NCBI GenBank assembly: GCA_041399205.1
Contig: JAWKTK010000025.1
Coordinates: 70,163-134,162, forward strand
DNA from: JAGQOZ01 sp041399205
Lineage (GTDB): Bacteria > Planctomycetota > Planctomycetia > Pirellulales > Pirellulaceae
Length of the DNA stretch: 64,000 nt
Reading direction: 5' to 3'
Below the pieces are notes generated by a model. It ran no database searches, was not told the DNA's origin, and saw nothing but the letters and a program-made list of their open reading frames with translations. This document shows positions 1 through 9,157 of the stretch, one piece after another. Position 1 is the first letter of the stretch. Every line of letters begins with the position of its first letter. The position numbers were made by a program, and so were the translations under genes.

Positions 1-1215
1 CGAGGTTCATCCGTAAAGCAAGGTGATATCGTAGTTGAACTGGATTCGTCTCATTTGAAGACCGCGACGATGCAACAACGGGTGGCAGTGCAACAGGCTA
101 AGGCGGCTACGGCACAGGCAACGGAAGAAGTTCAGGTTGCCAAGAGTTTAGCTGATAATCGCACAAAGGCGGCGGAATTGGCACTGAAATTTGCTCGCTT
201 GGATCTGAGAAAATATTTGGACGGAGATTATCCTCAGGAACAACGGACAATCGAGAGTGAAATTACATTGGCCCAAGAGGAACTGGAACGCGCTAAAGAT
301 CGGATTCAGTATTCGACCGATTTGAAAGCGCAAGGCTATCTGAGCCAAGGACAGTTTGATGCGGATAAGTTGGTGCTGACGCGTTGCGAAGTTGCCCTGC
401 AGCTGGCTCGAGAAAAAAAGCGACTGCTGGAAGAATTTACCTACGTGCGAACCAAGCAGGATTTCGAATCCAAGATTGCGCAGGCCGAACGTGAACTGGC
501 AACCAGCACGCAATTGGCGGAAGTTACGCTAGAGCAAGTCACAAACAAGTTGGAAGCTCAACGAGCGACGGAGGAACTGGAAATTGTCAAGCTGGAGCAT
601 TTGGAAGACCAGATCACCAAGTGTGAATTGCGAGCACCGCAAGACGGCGTGGTCTTATATCCCATGGCGGATGACGAAGACGACACCGTGGTGAAGCAAG
701 GTGCTTTGATTCGGCAACAGCAGCATGTGTTTACCATTCCGGCAACCGATTCCTTGCAAGTTCAAGCCAGTATTCACGAAGCAATGGTGCATTTGGTAAC
801 GCCGGGCACTACGGCATCCGTGAAGGTAGAAGCCTTGAAAGACCGTAAGCTGCCAGGCAAGACCTTAGACGTGTCGTCGCTGCCGGATTTGCAGAGTTGG
901 CGAAAGAGTACCGTCAACTTTTACCCGGCCACCATTGAACTTACCAGTGATGTCGAAGGATTGCGGCCCGGTATGAACGTCAAGGTCAGTATCCTGGTGG
1001 ACGAAGTGAACGACGTGTTGACCATTCCTGTCGAAGCGGTCGTCCGCACGGAAACGGAAACCTACTGCTACTGCCTGAATCAGCGGCGAATCCCAACCAA
1101 GCGACCGCTGGAACTTGGAAAAGCCAATGACGATATGGTGCAAGTGGTTTCCGGTCTATCCGCCGGAGAGCTCGTGATCGTCTCGCCTTCCGCTGTGGAA
1201 GGGCCAGACGCATGA
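1..1215 (+). CDS. HlyD/MacA-family membrane fusion (periplasmic adaptor) protein, 5'-truncated by window edge
   Basis: The reading frame is open from base 1, so the true start lies upstream and 404 codons are visible. The first residues (GSSVKQGDIVVELDSS) look like the first half of a biotinyl-lipoyl hairpin. A long charged, Gln/Glu/Lys-rich coiled-coil hairpin follows (about residues 20-200), then the returning lipoyl half (LRAPQDGVVLYP) and a beta-barrel region to the C-terminus. This order is that of RND/ABC periplasmic adaptor proteins, which bridge an inner-membrane transporter to the outer membrane. The stop overlaps the start of the MacB-like permease (ATGA, 1212-1215), so the two are translationally coupled. 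A separate ATPase gene would be expected upstream, outside the window. The substrate cannot be read from sequence. Confidence 0.9.
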   Translation, partial: RGSSVKQGDIVVELDSSHLKTATMQQRVAVQQAKAATAQATEEVQVAKSLADNRTKAAELALKFARLDLRKYLDGDYPQEQRTIESEITLAQEELERAKDRIQYSTDLKAQGYLSQGQFDADKLVLTRCEVALQLAREKKRLLEEFTYVRTKQDFESKIAQAERELATSTQLAEVTLEQVTNKLEAQRATEELEIVKLEHLEDQITKCELRAPQDGVVLYPMADDEDDTVVKQGALIRQQQHVFTIPATDSLQVQASIHEAMVHLVTPGTTASVKVEALKDRKLPGKTLDVSSLPDLQSWRKSTVNFYPATIELTSDVEGLRPGMNVKVSILVDEVNDVLTIPVEAVVRTETETYCYCLNQRRIPTKRPLELGKANDDMVQVVSGLSAGELVIVSPSAVEGPDA

Positions 1216-2447
1216 GCTTAGTTCATTTAATCCGAGTTGCCGTGCAGAGTCTGTTGCTGCATAAATTGCGTTCGGTACTGACCATTTTAGGCGTTGTCTT
1301 TGGCGTGGGCTCGGTTGTTTCCATGCTGGCTATTGGCGAAGGTGCCAGCTATGACGCTCAACAACGCCTGTTGCGAATGGGGCCAGATCGAATCATTCTT
1401 CGTTCCAGTTTGCCTCCGGAAACTCAGGCAGGAAGTGACGTCCAAGCGTTTGGATTGACCGCCAGTGACGAACTCCACTTTTCGCAACTGACCGGTATTG
1501 CGGCGGTCGCGCCAACCTACGAGATTGAAAAAGATTTTTGGTTTGATGACCGAGAAGTGGAAGGCCTTGTGGTGGGCACCACGCCCGCGTTTCAAACAGT
1601 TCATCGTCTGCAAATGGCCAAAGGACGCTTTTTGTCTTGGTTGGACGTCGAACAAAGCGCCAACGTGGTAGTTTTGGGTGATCGGATTGCCAAGGAGTTG
1701 TTTGGGGTCAGTGATCCCGTCGGCAAAGAGATAAAACATAGCTCGGGGCACTATCTGGTGGCTGGCGTGCTTAAGGCTTCGCTGCAACAACAAGGGCAAG
1801 TCGATCCCAGTGAAGCAATCTTCATGCCCTTTCCCACCGCAAAAGCGCGATTCGAACATGTCGTTCGTGTCGAAGACAGTGCCGGGAAGCGTTATGAACG
1901 AGTTGACATTCATCAGCTAAGTTTGCAGGTTCAAGACGTGCAAGCCATGCCGCAGATTGCTGCCATGGTTCGAAACTACCTAGACCGTCGGCATCAGAAT
2001 TCTGATTATCAATTGTTTGTTCCGTTTGAACTGTTGAAAGAAACGGAGCGAACCAAACGCGTCTTCAATGCAGTACTGGGGTCGATAGCGGGAATTTCAC
2101 TGCTGGTGGGCGGAATTGGCATCATGAACATCATGTTGGCGTCCGTGACGGAACGGACCCGCGAGATTGGTATTCGTCGAGCTTTAGGTGCCAAGCGGCG
2201 AGATATCGTGATTCAGTTTTTGGTGGAAAGCGCGTCTCTTTCTACGCTGGGCGGCATTGCGGGATTGATCTTGGGATGGCTGATTCCGCAGATCGTAACG
2301 CAGCTTTCCGATATGGTCACTATTGTCACGCCCAGTGCCATGATCATGTCACTAGGTATTTCCGCCAGTGTCGGTGTCTTGTTTGGTGTTTATCCCGCAC
2401 GCAAGGCCGCTCGGATGGAACCCGTAGAAGCATTGCGGCATACGTAG
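1212..2447 (+). CDS. MacB-like ABC transporter permease (FtsX family)
   Basis: The product is 411 aa and has the MacB/LolC-type layout. An N-terminal membrane helix (about 20-45, LRSVLTILGVVFGVGSVVSM) is followed by a large periplasmic domain (about 50-285). Three C-terminal helices carry the FtsX signature around GGIGIMNIMLASVTERTREI and GIRRALGAKRRDI, and the protein ends in the typical PARKAARMEPVEALRH. There is no nucleotide-binding domain, so it is the permease half only, unlike E. coli MacB. The ATG overlaps the adaptor stop by 4 bp. Together they form an export or mechanotransmission complex of MacAB type. Permease identity is firm. Substrate is unknown. Confidence 0.93.
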   Translation: MSLVHLIRVAVQSLLLHKLRSVLTILGVVFGVGSVVSMLAIGEGASYDAQQRLLRMGPDRIILRSSLPPETQAGSDVQAFGLTASDELHFSQLTGIAAVAPTYEIEKDFWFDDREVEGLVVGTTPAFQTVHRLQMAKGRFLSWLDVEQSANVVVLGDRIAKELFGVSDPVGKEIKHSSGHYLVAGVLKASLQQQGQVDPSEAIFMPFPTAKARFEHVVRVEDSAGKRYERVDIHQLSLQVQDVQAMPQIAAMVRNYLDRRHQNSDYQLFVPFELLKETERTKRVFNAVLGSIAGISLLVGGIGIMNIMLASVTERTREIGIRRALGAKRRDIVIQFLVESASLSTLGGIAGLILGWLIPQIVTQLSDMVTIVTPSAMIMSLGISASVGVLFGVYPARKAARMEPVEALRHT

Positions 2448-2517
2448 GCCGTGATGTCAGAATTTACTAAGTCGCCAGAGGCCATGCCTAAAAGGTTGAC
2501 GAGCGTCTCCCGCGACG

Positions 2518-3897
2518 ATGCAAAACGATTGCGAGTTTTCAATAATGCGAACCCAAGATGAACTTTCGTTCGAAGCAGCCGTTGCCGTGGCGCAAGATAT
2601 GGACGCCATGCAATCGTGGTTCGAATCGTACTTGGAAACCGTCTATCCAAGAATCAACGTCAGTCGTTGTTATGTCGATCGAATTCGCCTGCGCGGCGGT
2701 GCGCGGATGGTGGTGCAATATGCACTTGTCGTGTCGGATTCCAGTGAACCGACTGAGCGTACACTGACGGTCACAGGCTGCATTCATGCCGCCAAATCAG
2801 CACACCATATTGTGGCCAAGATGACCAAGGACAAAGCATGGAACAACTTGTTGTCAACGCATGCTACTGGACTTCCGGCTGTCTTTGCTATTCCGGCTCT
2901 GAACATGATGGTACAGGTGTTCCCGATCGACCGGCGACTACCCGGTTTGGCAAAAATTTATCCGGAACTGCCGACCTCTGCCAGGCAGCAGCTGGCAGCG
3001 GAACAGAACGACGCTCGCTGGCTTGAACAACCGGTGCAAGCCGAATGTGTTCGGTATCGTTCCGGGTTGAATGCCGTAGTTCGCTATTCGCTGGAGCGAA
3101 CCGAAAACGCTCGTGACGCTGCCGTATACGCGAAGGTTTATACTTCGTCGGCCGAGAGTGAATCGGCTTTCGCATTCTTGCATCAGTTGGATCGGCAGAC
3201 CAATGACTTGGGTCTCCGTTGCTCGCGACCGATCTGCTGTTGGCCGGAAGTAGCCACGTTGGTTTTGGCGAATGCTACTGGCAGTACGCTGGAAACACTA
3301 TTGCAACGAAACGACAGTTTGAGCGCGCTATCGCGAACTGCCGACACGTTGGCAAGCTTGGCGACAAGTTCAGTACACGTTGATCCGGTGCACTCGCGCC
3401 AAGACCAAGCCGCTTGTTTGCAGCGATCGTTGCAGCGACTGAAACGAATCTGCCCGTCTCGGCTGTCGGAAATCAATGAGCTGGAATCTTGGATTCGGTA
3501 TCCGGCGAGTGTGCTGGCGGCGACGCATCGCGACTTGAAGCTGGAACATATCTATCTGGACGAATCGCAAATGACGTTTATCGACTGCGATTCGTTTTCG
3601 ATGGCCGATCCCGTTATTGACATTGCCATGTTGGCGGCTCGTGTCATTGCCTTCGGCCAACGGCAAGGGGTCGAAACGACGGCGACCAATCAACAAGTGA
3701 ATACGTTGCTGGCACGCTATTTTGATCAAGTGCCGGCTGACTGGCAGTCTCGTTGGGCGGTCCATTTCGCCGGTGCTCTACTGGAAATTGCCGTCGGCTA
3801 CTACGGTCGTCAAGAAGCGGACAGGCAAAGCACGGTCAACTTCTTGGTTGATCAAGCGGCTGCGGTCAAGAGTGGCCAGATATTGCCAGTTCGGTGA
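2518..3897 (+). CDS. Aminoglycoside phosphotransferase (APH)-fold kinase-like protein
   Basis: The product is 459 aa. The C-terminal half has the APH/choline-kinase catalytic signature: HRDLKLEHIYL (His at about residue 337, Asp two further on) followed by the metal-binding FIDCDSFSMADP. This is the HxDxxxxN/D and DxD-like arrangement of the family, with His replacing the usual Asn (LEH). The N-terminal 180 residues resemble a diverged kinase N-lobe with conserved RYRSGLNAVVRYSL. It lies 70 bp after the permease on the same strand and may be co-transcribed. In this family the substrate may be a sugar, amino alcohol, antibiotic or nucleotide-sugar precursor, and nothing here decides which. An alternative start is the ATG at 2545. 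Confidence 0.75.
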   Translation: MQNDCEFSIMRTQDELSFEAAVAVAQDMDAMQSWFESYLETVYPRINVSRCYVDRIRLRGGARMVVQYALVVSDSSEPTERTLTVTGCIHAAKSAHHIVAKMTKDKAWNNLLSTHATGLPAVFAIPALNMMVQVFPIDRRLPGLAKIYPELPTSARQQLAAEQNDARWLEQPVQAECVRYRSGLNAVVRYSLERTENARDAAVYAKVYTSSAESESAFAFLHQLDRQTNDLGLRCSRPICCWPEVATLVLANATGSTLETLLQRNDSLSALSRTADTLASLATSSVHVDPVHSRQDQAACLQRSLQRLKRICPSRLSEINELESWIRYPASVLAATHRDLKLEHIYLDESQMTFIDCDSFSMADPVIDIAMLAARVIAFGQRQGVETTATNQQVNTLLARYFDQVPADWQSRWAVHFAGALLEIAVGYYGRQEADRQSTVNFLVDQAAAVKSGQILPVR

Positions 3898-3942
3898 TCA
3901 GACAACAACGCGTTTTGAGTTCAAATTGCTTGTGATGTTGCC

Positions 3943-4755
3943 CTAGCACGGTGGCGTGAATTGGAAACCTTCGCTTTGCCCAATGATCTCGAGCGGGTTG
4001 TCGTTGACAATTTTGCGAATCAAACTCTCACTGTGGCCGCGACGTCGCATTTCCATAATGAAGTCGGGTACGGCAGTTGGTTTGGATGGACCCCAGTCAC
4101 CAGCCGAATTGACCATCAAGCGTTCCGGACCGTACATTTCCACCATATCTGCTGCGCGAGCTGGCGTGCATTTGCTGACCGGATACAACGTCATTCCAGC
4201 CCAGAAACCTTTTTCCAAAACGTCCCGAACTGTATGCTCTTCAACGTGATCGACCAAAACCTTGTGATGTTCCAAGCGACGGTCGTCACACAACATGTCC
4301 AAGATCATTTTGGTGCCTTGGTATTTGTCTTCCAAGTGCGGTGTGTGAATCAGAATTTGTTGCTGGTGTTGGGCGGCTAATGCTAAGTGTTCCAGAAAAA
4401 CAATCGATTCGTTCTTAGTGTTTTTGTTGAGTCCGATTTCGCCAATACCCAGTACGCCAGGTTTGTCCAGAAATTCCGGGATCATTTTTAGCACTTCGCG
4501 AGACAGGGTCACATCTTCTGCTTCTTTGGCGTTGATGCACAGCCATGTGTAATGCTGCACGCATACCTGTGACGCTCGACCCGGTTCGAATTCGGTCAGC
4601 TGCCGGAAATAATCACGAAAACTTTCTACGCTGCCTCGGTCAAAGCCTGCCCAAAACGCTGGTTCGCTCATACCAACGCAACCCATTCGCGCCAGCATTT
4701 CATAATCGTCCGTGGTTCGGGACACCATGTGGATATGGGGGTCGAAATAGTACAT
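3943..4755 (-). CDS. TatD-family metal-dependent hydrolase (EboB-like)
   Basis: The product is 270 aa with an amidohydrolase TIM-barrel layout. It has FDPHIH at the N-terminus (metal-binding HxH), a central GIGEIGLNK with the bridging Glu, then ILIHTPH, VLVDHVEEHT, and a late VNSAGDWGPS that supplies the Asp ligand. The sequence resembles the TatD-like protein of the cyanobacterial/planctomycete ebo cluster more than housekeeping TatD. However, no UbiA, EboD or EboE neighbour is present here, so that assignment is tentative. The small gene at 4813-5082 lies 57 bp upstream on the same strand and could share a transcript. Confidence 0.8.
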   Translation of the reverse strand: MYYFDPHIHMVSRTTDDYEMLARMGCVGMSEPAFWAGFDRGSVESFRDYFRQLTEFEPGRASQVCVQHYTWLCINAKEAEDVTLSREVLKMIPEFLDKPGVLGIGEIGLNKNTKNESIVFLEHLALAAQHQQQILIHTPHLEDKYQGTKMILDMLCDDRRLEHHKVLVDHVEEHTVRDVLEKGFWAGMTLYPVSKCTPARAADMVEMYGPERLMVNSAGDWGPSKPTAVPDFIMEMRRRGHSESLIRKIVNDNPLEIIGQSEGFQFTPPC

Positions 4756-4812
4756 CGGTCGGCTCGACTTTATTGGCTATGGAGGAAGGAAACGTTGGCG
4801 GGATTATTGGGG

Positions 4813-5082
4813 CTAAGTGTCTACACCTAGATTGGATTTCCAGTTGGGATCGTATTCACGAGAAAACAGGCGTTGCAATCGTTCCGCTCGATGCGGTTCG
4901 TCCGAAAGGACAATTTGGATACCTTGGTGAAGCAAATTCAACCGAGTGTCCTCGGGCAAAGGTGCTCCTCGATCCAAGCGGTCAAACGATGCGGCCAGTT
5001 CCAATATTTTGGCGCGAAGCTGAAGAAATTCGCGGTCCAGAACCTGCGATGCAGGCATGGCTTGGAATGGATTTTTGGTCAT
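4813..5082 (-). CDS. Small conserved-type hypothetical protein (89 aa)
   Basis: The product is a mostly helical, charged 89-residue protein (FLQLRAKILELAASFDRLDR, then DEPHRAERLQRLFSREYD) with no signal peptide or membrane segment. Codon use and amino-acid balance look like a real gene, and the opposite-strand ORF lacks recognisable features. It stands directly upstream of the TatD-family gene, so the two may be an operon. No family is recognised. The C-terminal RLFSREYDPNW motif would be a useful query for neighbourhood conservation. Confidence 0.65.
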   Translation of the reverse strand: MTKNPFQAMPASQVLDREFLQLRAKILELAASFDRLDRGAPLPEDTRLNLLHQGIQIVLSDEPHRAERLQRLFSREYDPNWKSNLGVDT

Positions 5083-5252
5083 ATCCTAATCTTCTTATTG
5101 ACAAGTGAAAAGCAATTCCAAAATCGCATTGGTGGGTTTACATCCCTGCACATCAAGTCTAATTGAAACGCGGGAAACTTGCATCCCGGTGTGGATTCAT
5201 CGTGTCAAATTTCCAAATCAAGGGGACATGCAGAGAGAATTGACCCTTATGC

Positions 5253-5258
5253 TATAAT
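5253..5258 (+). promoter_or_regulatory. Candidate -10 hexamer upstream of the UVR-motif gene
   Basis: A perfect TATAAT lies 61 nt upstream of the ATG at 5319, in the divergent intergenic region 5083-5318. No convincing -35 hexamer stands 16-18 nt before it, so this is only a candidate promoter. Confidence 0.25.
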
Positions 5259-5318
5259 TCAAAAGCGACACAAGTATCACGACGGGTTTCCGACGGTAAC
5301 AATTTCTGTGGAAGTGAA

Positions 5319-6071
5319 ATGGCGCGAGTACCCAATATTGATCGACTGTTAAAGGAATGGCCCTACCAGCCCGATGCGGTGAGCGTGCGGATGGCCAAGG
5401 GAATTGATGGACGTGAAGTGATTCAGATGAGAATCGAAATGGGCGTCCTGCAATTGGAAACCACCGGTCGTCCGGATGGCGAACGTCCGGGTGGCGAATC
5501 GACTATTTTGGAATTTCTTTCCGAACTTGCGCAAATTGACGGGCATCTTTCCATGACGCCGGATCAGTGTGCCGAAGTGGACCGCGAGTTTGTGCAGTTT
5601 TATCATCGTCGAGTTTGCTGGTTGGCGTTGCGAGAATTTGCCAATGCCGTGCGAGACGCCGATCACACGCTTGCGTTGATGGATTTTTGCCAACAGTATT
5701 CGCCTGACGAAGCATGGACCGTTCAGCACGAACAATATCGACCGTTTGTACTGTTTCATCGCATTCAAGCCGCAGCGCTTCACGACTTGGAAGACAATAA
5801 TCCCGAATCTGCGGTAGAAGCTATCAACGGCGGCTTGGATCAACTTCGCGATCTGTTCAATGAGTTTGAAGTGGACGGCGAATTTGAAGAAAACGAATTG
5901 GTCGTGCGTTTGGTGGAACTTCGCGAATCGCTACGCGAAAAGTTTGAAATCGGCAAGACTCTGCAAGAACAATTGAGCGACGCCATCGCTCACGAACAAT
6001 ACGAAGAAGCCGCGCGGATTCGTGACCAAATTGCATTGCGCACGCCCAATACATCTGGCCCGAATTATTGA
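5319..6071 (+). CDS. UvrB/UvrC (UVR) motif-containing protein
   Basis: The product is 250 aa with a C-terminal UVR motif at about residues 215-245 (LQEQLSDAIAHEQYEEAARI, then RDQIA). This is the helical hairpin that UvrB, UvrC and McsA/ClpC-associated proteins use for protein-protein contacts. The N-terminal 200 residues are acidic and soluble and have no nuclease or ATPase motif, so it is not UvrB or UvrC. In planctomycetes such proteins are usually annotated only by this motif. A GGAAG precedes the ATG by 5 nt. It is convergent with the sulfatase gene, with 19 bp between the ends. Confidence 0.8.
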   Translation: MARVPNIDRLLKEWPYQPDAVSVRMAKGIDGREVIQMRIEMGVLQLETTGRPDGERPGGESTILEFLSELAQIDGHLSMTPDQCAEVDREFVQFYHRRVCWLALREFANAVRDADHTLALMDFCQQYSPDEAWTVQHEQYRPFVLFHRIQAAALHDLEDNNPESAVEAINGGLDQLRDLFNEFEVDGEFEENELVVRLVELRESLREKFEIGKTLQEQLSDAIAHEQYEEAARIRDQIALRTPNTSGPNY

Positions 6072-6090
6072 CTTCTGGCGTCCACGTCAT

Positions 6091-7422
6091 TTAGGGTGAC
6101 TCGGGCACGCTTGGTTGCCGAGTCGCATTCTTCGCTACGTCCATTTTCCAGGCCGCTAGGGCATCTCGCATTTGCTTGGTTCGCTCGGGGTACTGGGCGG
6201 AAACATCGGTGGTTTCGCCCAGATCGTTCTTCAAGTTGTACAACGCGACCGTTTCTGGCCGGTTGCCCGTCACCAGCAGCTTCCAAGTTTCGTCACGGAT
6301 CGCTCGACCATTCCAAACCAGTTGCCGCGCTGGCAACGATTGTTGATCCTGCCAAACCGGCAACAGATTGATGCCGTCCAGCGGTCGTGCGGCTGGCGGT
6401 TGAATACCCGCGGCAGCCAAGATGGTTGGCATGATGTCCAAGGAAATAGAAAGCGATTCGCAAACTTGGCCTGCCGAGATCTGATTCGGCCACGCAGCCA
6501 TACAAGGCACTCGATGCCCACCTTCCCAATTCGAACCCTTGAAACCTCGTAGCGGTCCATTGCTGCCATTCTTGGTGGCCCCATTGTCCGACAGAAAAAT
6601 GACGAAGGTGTTATCCGTCAACTCCAGCTGATGCAGTGTTTCGCGAATTTCCCCAACGCTGCGATCCAATTCGACCACCATTTCTCGATACGCCGCTCGT
6701 ACGTCCTCACGACGGCCTCGATTCTCAAACGTACCGCCTACGGTCCGTTCGGCTTGATCGTTGGGGCCTTGGTATGGGTAATGCGGTGCTTCATGTGGCA
6801 CGTACAAACAGAATGGACGTTTGTGGTTGGCTGTGATGAATTCGACGGCATGACGAGTAATCAGCTTTGTGGTATAGCCGTCTTCGTGGAACGGCTGATC
6901 TTGTTTCCACCAGTCGAAATTGCCCGCTTGATCAATATGCGAAAAGAAGTCGACATTCCCACTGACGTAGCCCACAAACTGATCAAAACCATGTCGAATG
7001 GGATTGTATTGCGGCGAGTAGCCCAAATGCCACTTGCCGAAAATGGCTGTCGCGTAACCGGCGTCACGGAACATTTCCGCGAAGGTAATTTCTTCTGGTT
7101 GCAAACCGTGATGATGCACGGGCTTGGATGCGTCGGCATAGATCACTCCCGGAATGCCCGCTCGCTGCTGATAACGCCCCGTCAACAGACCGGCTCGAGT
7201 TGGACTGCAGACGTTCCCGCTGGAATGGAAGTCCGTCATGCGAACTCCGTCCATTGCCAAGCGATCTAAATTCGGCGTGGGAATCCAACCATCGTAACAG
7301 CTCAAATCTCCGTAACCCAAATCGTCTGCCATGACGACAATGATGTTGGGTGGGTTCGAAAGAAGTGCTGAGGAAAGTGTTGCAACCAGAAGTAGCGAAG
7401 TGCAAAGTGCAAAGCGAAACAT
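6091..7422 (-). CDS. Secreted type I sulfatase (formylglycine-dependent arylsulfatase family)
   Basis: The product is 443 aa when started at the ATG at 7422, which directly precedes a signal peptide (MFRFALCTSLLLVATLSSAL). An upstream in-frame start gives 14 extra residues and is less likely. The metal-binding NIIVVMADDLGYGDLSCYD and the sulfatase signature CSPTRAGLLTGRY are intact, with the Cys at about residue 72 that is converted to formylglycine. GKWHLGY and the late FLSDNGATKNGSNGPLRGFK are also typical. It probably removes sulfate esters from algal-type polysaccharides in the periplasm or outside the cell. The FGE-like domain at 33.6-34.8 kb lacks catalytic cysteines and is not an obvious maturase for it. 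Confidence 0.95.
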   Translation of the reverse strand: MFRFALCTSLLLVATLSSALLSNPPNIIVVMADDLGYGDLSCYDGWIPTPNLDRLAMDGVRMTDFHSSGNVCSPTRAGLLTGRYQQRAGIPGVIYADASKPVHHHGLQPEEITFAEMFRDAGYATAIFGKWHLGYSPQYNPIRHGFDQFVGYVSGNVDFFSHIDQAGNFDWWKQDQPFHEDGYTTKLITRHAVEFITANHKRPFCLYVPHEAPHYPYQGPNDQAERTVGGTFENRGRREDVRAAYREMVVELDRSVGEIRETLHQLELTDNTFVIFLSDNGATKNGSNGPLRGFKGSNWEGGHRVPCMAAWPNQISAGQVCESLSISLDIMPTILAAAGIQPPAARPLDGINLLPVWQDQQSLPARQLVWNGRAIRDETWKLLVTGNRPETVALYNLKNDLGETTDVSAQYPERTKQMRDALAAWKMDVAKNATRQPSVPESP

Positions 7423-7531
7423 GGGCAATGACCTTGTGGACAAACGGATTGAGCGAACTTGCATCAGTGTAACTCAATTTTTCAATCGAATTACCACAAC
7501 AGCGAATTCGTCTGGTATTGTAGTCGTATCA

Positions 7532-8467
7532 TCAACGATCGTTACCTCGAATTGTCGCCTGCGCGTGGTACACTTCCGATTGTACGGAGTCACTCACAAA
7601 CGTAACGCGTCCATCGGCAAAGCAAAAATTCGCGCCGCCGGGATGCGCGCTACCGAAGGCGCCGTTTTGTCGTTCGCGGACAATCCCACTGCCTGGCTGT
7701 GTGTTGAGTGGATTGCGAGTGGTCCGGAGGCAGTCGGCATGGACCAGCGCGTAGGACCAAGTGTTGGACGATTCCCAAACGTCAGACAGGATGACTTCAC
7801 CCAGCATGGCTGTTTTGGAAAGTCCGTCGCGAATATCCTTGGCCTTTCTGGTTCGCACATACACAAACAGTCCGTTGTTGTCGAATTTGGCCGTATGCAG
7901 TGGCGAGTCAGGGCCCAACGTTCCTTGCACCAGCGCGTAGCTGGATGTGGCGGCGTGGACTGGCAGATAGACTTCGCTAATTTCTTCGGAAGGATCGCTG
8001 GGACAGACAAACGTATCAATTCGCTGCTTGATCCCCTTGCACTTTTCAAGGTCTCGGTACCAGCCCAGGTCGTCCACGTTGCGATTCCATAGACCGCCAT
8101 TGGCAACATCCAGTTGTTGGTACAACGGCATCTGTTCGATAAACGGCAAGATGGCAACGAACCCGCTGGCAGCATTCTTCTGTGACGGAGACAACCCCGG
8201 CGGACAGACCGAAATGTGCATTTCGTCACCGGTGTCGTCACAGCCGATGCGGCCGGGTGGAAAACGAGCCTTGGCACTTTCGTACGCCAAGATGCCCATG
8301 CCCGTTTGGCGAATGTTGTTGGTGCACGAAATTCGCCGAGCGGCTTCTCGAGCTGCCGATACGGCTGGCAGCAGGATGGCCGTCAAAATCCCGATAATGG
8401 CAATCACCACCAGTAGCTCTACCAGGGTAAATCCGGTTGTTGGATGGCAATGTGAATCCGACTTCAT
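7532..8467 (-). CDS. DUF1559 domain prepilin-like protein
   Basis: The product is 311 aa from the ATG at 8467. A type IV prepilin leader with the methylation motif GFTLVELLVVIAIIGILTAI begins about 12 residues in, and AREAARRISC follows. The C-terminal FGSAHPGGANFCFADGRVTF is the hallmark H-x-G-G-x-N...DG box of the planctomycete DUF1559 family. Members are abundant, cell-surface, pseudopilin-like proteins of unknown function. The open frame extends upstream to 8821, but that part overlaps the divergent sigma-factor gene and carries no features, so the leader-proximal ATG was chosen. Confidence 0.93.
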   Translation of the reverse strand: MKSDSHCHPTTGFTLVELLVVIAIIGILTAILLPAVSAAREAARRISCTNNIRQTGMGILAYESAKARFPPGRIGCDDTGDEMHISVCPPGLSPSQKNAASGFVAILPFIEQMPLYQQLDVANGGLWNRNVDDLGWYRDLEKCKGIKQRIDTFVCPSDPSEEISEVYLPVHAATSSYALVQGTLGPDSPLHTAKFDNNGLFVYVRTRKAKDIRDGLSKTAMLGEVILSDVWESSNTWSYALVHADCLRTTRNPLNTQPGSGIVRERQNGAFGSAHPGGANFCFADGRVTFVSDSVQSEVYHAQATIRGNDR

Positions 8468-8608
8468 TGAACGCCCGATTTGTACTCGGCAACAGCTTGT
8501 GTAAATTACTTCGGCAATTGGCCAACGGTTGCAATAGATTTGGCAGTATATGACATTGTAAAGAATAGACGCAATAAAAAGCGGTAAATCAGCAGTTAAG
8601 GTCCGCGG

Positions 8609-9157
8609 ATGGATCGTCACGAGTTCGCTAGACAATACCAAGCCATTGCCAAACGGTTGTGGCTGATCGCTATTGGCGTGGTTGGAAACCGTGCGGATGC
8701 GGATGACGTGGTTCAGGAAGCGGCTTTGATTGCGTTTCGTAAACGAGATTCCTTTCGGCAAGGAACTAGCTTCAGCGCGTGGGTATCTCAGATTGTTCGG
8801 TTTTGTGCGGCAAACAACCAACGCAAGAAGGCAGGACGAAATACGTTGACAATGGATCCTGCTTCTATGGACTTACAGGTTGAAAGTTCGGAAGCGGTGA
8901 CTGAATTCGATAGTTTAGGCGATGCGGCCGAATTTCAAGGCGCTTTTGACGACGATATGCTTCGCGGATTGAACCAACTTTCAGTGGAAGCCAGATCCTG
9001 CTTGCTGTTGCGTGTCGTCGATGGATTGGCATACGCCGACATTGCCGAATTGATGTCCATTCCCGAAGGAACGGCGATGAGTCATGTGCATCGAAGTAAG
9101 AAATGGTTGCGAAAGGTTTATTCGAACACTCCCGGTCACGAGGGCGGTTCGCCATGA
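8609..9157 (+). CDS. ECF-family RNA polymerase sigma factor
   Basis: The product is 182 aa. Region 2 shows ADADDVVQEAALIAFRKRDSF, with the DDxxQE core-binding motif, and the following FSAWVSQIVRFCAANNQRKK. Region 4 shows LSVEARSCLLLRVVDGLAYADIAELMSIPEGTAMSHVHRSKKWLRK, a helix-turn-helix. It is divergent from the DUF1559 gene (141 bp apart). Its stop overlaps the start of the membrane protein at 9154 (ATGA), the usual arrangement for a sigma factor and its anti-sigma factor. Confidence 0.92.
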   Translation: MDRHEFARQYQAIAKRLWLIAIGVVGNRADADDVVQEAALIAFRKRDSFRQGTSFSAWVSQIVRFCAANNQRKKAGRNTLTMDPASMDLQVESSEAVTEFDSLGDAAEFQGAFDDDMLRGLNQLSVEARSCLLLRVVDGLAYADIAELMSIPEGTAMSHVHRSKKWLRKVYSNTPGHEGGSP

